Positions 63,001 to 64,000 of a stretch of 64,000 nt of DNA are shown one piece after another. The position numbers were made by a program, and so were the translations under genes. Location: contig OX352774.1 of assembly GCA_947095535.1 (NCBI GenBank), forward strand, positions 7,874,001-7,938,000, read 5' to 3'. Under the pieces are notes generated by a model that was not told the origin of the DNA, did no database searches, and saw only the letters and a program-made list of their open reading frames with translations. Source of the stretch: Poecilobothrus nobilitatus. Taxonomy: Eukaryota; Arthropoda; Insecta; Diptera; Dolichopodidae. Numbering within the stretch: the first letter of the stretch is position 1; each line of letters opens with the position of its first letter.

Positions 63001-63955
63001 AATGCTACATGTTGTACAGTATTTTCAGCTTCTGATGATTCAGAAGCTGCATTTTGAAGGATAACTTCTTCTTCAGTTAAACCATAGTCTATAATTATAA
63101 TAAAAGAAAAGCAATTGAATTAATAATTGAATTATAGAAGAAGGAAAATTAAAATATAATATAAAGACATTTTTTAACGATTCGTTTTTTTTTTAAATAT
63201 CCTTTAAATTTTAAAAAGAAAAATAATTAAATTTTTAACAAATCTTTTTCATTTTTTTTTTTTTGTTTTAAATATGAAAATGTACAAGAATACATGTTGG
63301 AAGCGAAGTAATACATAATTCTATATATATATATTAATAAACTTTTATGTATTGAATATATATAAATATATCCTTTCTATTATTTCTTTCGTTCTTTTTT
63401 TCTTTTGTACTAAAATTAAAGTAATAATTTTACTCTTCAATAAATGCTTTTAAGAGAAAACACTTAAAATAATTTTTGATTCGATAAGAATAATAAAAAA
63501 AAAAAAGGATCTTTTCATTTTCTTATTTTTCTTTTTTTTCATTTTTGTTTTTTAATTTAAAATGATTTTATAGGATATTTAAATTGACACCAAAGAAAAA
63601 ATGAAAATTTGAAATTTATAAAAAACATAAAAAAGAAACTTACCATTATTCGAATCATTGTTTGATTCTTCGTTATTTTCATTATTATTAACTGGTTCAA
63701 CTATTTTATTTAAGAACATGCCAAAAACAAAATCGAACATAAAGGAAAAAAAATAAAAAATAAAAATCAAATAAATAAATAAAATAAAAAGAAAACAAAA
63801 AAATTTTTTTTTTTAACAAAATAATAAAATTCTTCTCTTTTTACCTTCATCCTCTAATTGAGGTTGTTCCTCATTTTGAAATTCAATTTTTTCCGATTGT
63901 GGTACATGATGATCTTGAGCTTGAGCTTGGATCATACAATCTTCTAAGCTAGTTT
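55824..63955 (-). CDS. ple: Tyrosine 3-monooxygenase (tyrosine hydroxylase), partial, 5 exons
   Basis: Joined from exons 63955-63845, 63700-63644, 63088-62269, 61587-61461 and 56228-55824 with GT-AG sites and consistent phases. This cytosolic, Fe(II)- and tetrahydrobiopterin-dependent enzyme converts L-tyrosine to L-DOPA, the rate-limiting step to dopamine and, in insects, cuticle tanning. In order it shows an acidic insert (SLEDC...QAQ), the conserved DYGLTEEE start, an ACT-like regulatory domain ([19 protein letters not shown]), and the catalytic domain ([16 protein letters not shown]). The iron ligands are two His of HELLGH (codons 61,575-61,577 and 61,560-61,562) and Glu of WFTVEF (codon 56,208-56,210). 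It ends with the C-terminal tetramerisation helix ([15 protein letters not shown]). The N-terminal exon(s) with the start lie beyond 64,000. Nothing in the visible part is broken. Confidence 0.97.
56229..61460 (-). other. ple intron before the last exon (5.2 kb)
   Basis: Extremely A/T-rich with dense homopolymer and (TA)n runs. No coding or RNA feature is seen; predicted frames here are T- or A-run artefacts. It separates the two iron-binding His from the Glu ligand. Confidence 0.8.
61461..61587 (-). CDS. ple: ple iron-binding exon
   Basis: 127 nt encoding [20 protein letters not shown] and ending EIEKLST. Holds both iron-binding histidines. Donor GTAAGT. Confidence 0.97.
61588..62268 (-). 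other. ple intron, 0.7 kb
   Basis: A/T-rich intron with a (CAT)n-type microsatellite at 61,880-61,899. Confidence 0.8.
62269..63088 (-). CDS. ple: ple main exon (regulatory plus catalytic domain)
   Basis: 820 nt. Starts at DYGLTEEEV, covers the ACT-like domain and catalytic core through [12 protein letters not shown]. The exon ends with CC, and the next exon supplies T for the Pro of the [10 protein letters not shown] motif. Confidence 0.97.
63089..63643 (-). other. ple intron, 0.55 kb, 3' of acidic exon 2
   Basis: A/T-rich intron with no other feature seen. It precedes the constitutive main exon, so it would be part of the alternative-splicing choice. Confidence 0.75.
63644..63700 (-). CDS. 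ple: ple acidic exon 2
   Basis: 57 nt in the same phase as its neighbours. Encodes [19 protein letters not shown], an acidic, Asn-rich linker. Also skippable in frame. The acceptor is AATAG at 63,701-63,705. Confidence 0.82.
63845..63955 (-). CDS. ple: ple acidic exon 1
   Basis: 111 nt, entered after the first base of a codon and ending on the same phase. Encodes [13 protein letters not shown] followed by a Glu/Gln/Asp-rich tail. The start resembles the acidic exon used in the epidermal isoform of Drosophila TH. As a multiple of three it can be skipped without a frameshift. Confidence 0.88.
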
Positions 63956-64000
63956 CTATTTATTTAAATTTTAACATTTAACACCATTACAACATCAAAA

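Noticed and set aside
1..64000. CRISPR arrays, bacterial operons, riboswitches or prokaryotic terminators
   Set aside because: The window is eukaryotic by its split genes and SINEs. The tandem repeats seen have no spacer pattern.

Overview
This window is nuclear DNA from an insect, most likely a fly (Diptera). It is extremely A+T-rich, dominated by long A and T runs, and its genes are sparse, split by GT-AG introns, with A/T-ending codons. The clearest anchor is tyrosine hydroxylase (Drosophila pale). Its minus-strand exons include the short acidic exons known from fly TH, which is the main reason for favouring Diptera. No species can be named from the sequence alone.

Layout: (1) About 1-24,977, minus strand: the 5' part of a Ras-like small GTPase gene. 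Three short coding exons were reconstructed at 24,977-24,890, 2,744-2,688 and 559-486. They are separated by introns of 22.1 kb and 2.1 kb, and the gene runs off the left edge. The huge first intron holds a tRNA-derived SINE, a degraded tRNA-like unit, two kinds of tandem repeat, a long-inverted-repeat transposon, several hairpins and old dispersed repeats. (2) 24,978-36,331: intergenic DNA with a composite repeat, a second SINE inserted in an older repeat with its target duplication visible, and the decayed 3' end of a non-LTR retrotransposon. (3) 36,332-40,990, plus strand: a four-exon gene encoding a 515-residue Asn/Gln/Lys-rich, cysteine-containing protein that I do not recognise. (4) 41,145-48,924: two apparently identical direct copies of a 3.9-kb block, offset 3,894 bp and separated by 8 bp, starting just after the orphan gene. 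(5) 48,925-55,823: intergenic, with a 0.8-kb element bounded by perfect 16-bp inverted repeats that carries a broken Myb/SANT-like coding fragment; after that, nearly pure A/T DNA. (6) 55,824-64,000, minus strand: five coding exons of tyrosine hydroxylase, with the N-terminal exon(s) beyond the right edge.

The genes do not form a pathway that can be read from position. Tyrosine hydroxylase makes L-DOPA for dopamine and cuticle tanning. The Ras-like protein is notable because several nucleotide-switch residues are non-canonical (Pro for Gly12, Gln for Thr35, Pro-Lys for Gly60-Gln61 in Ras numbering). The orphan gene is supported by phase-perfect splicing across four exons. Most of the remaining DNA is repeats, mobile-element debris and A/T-rich spacer.
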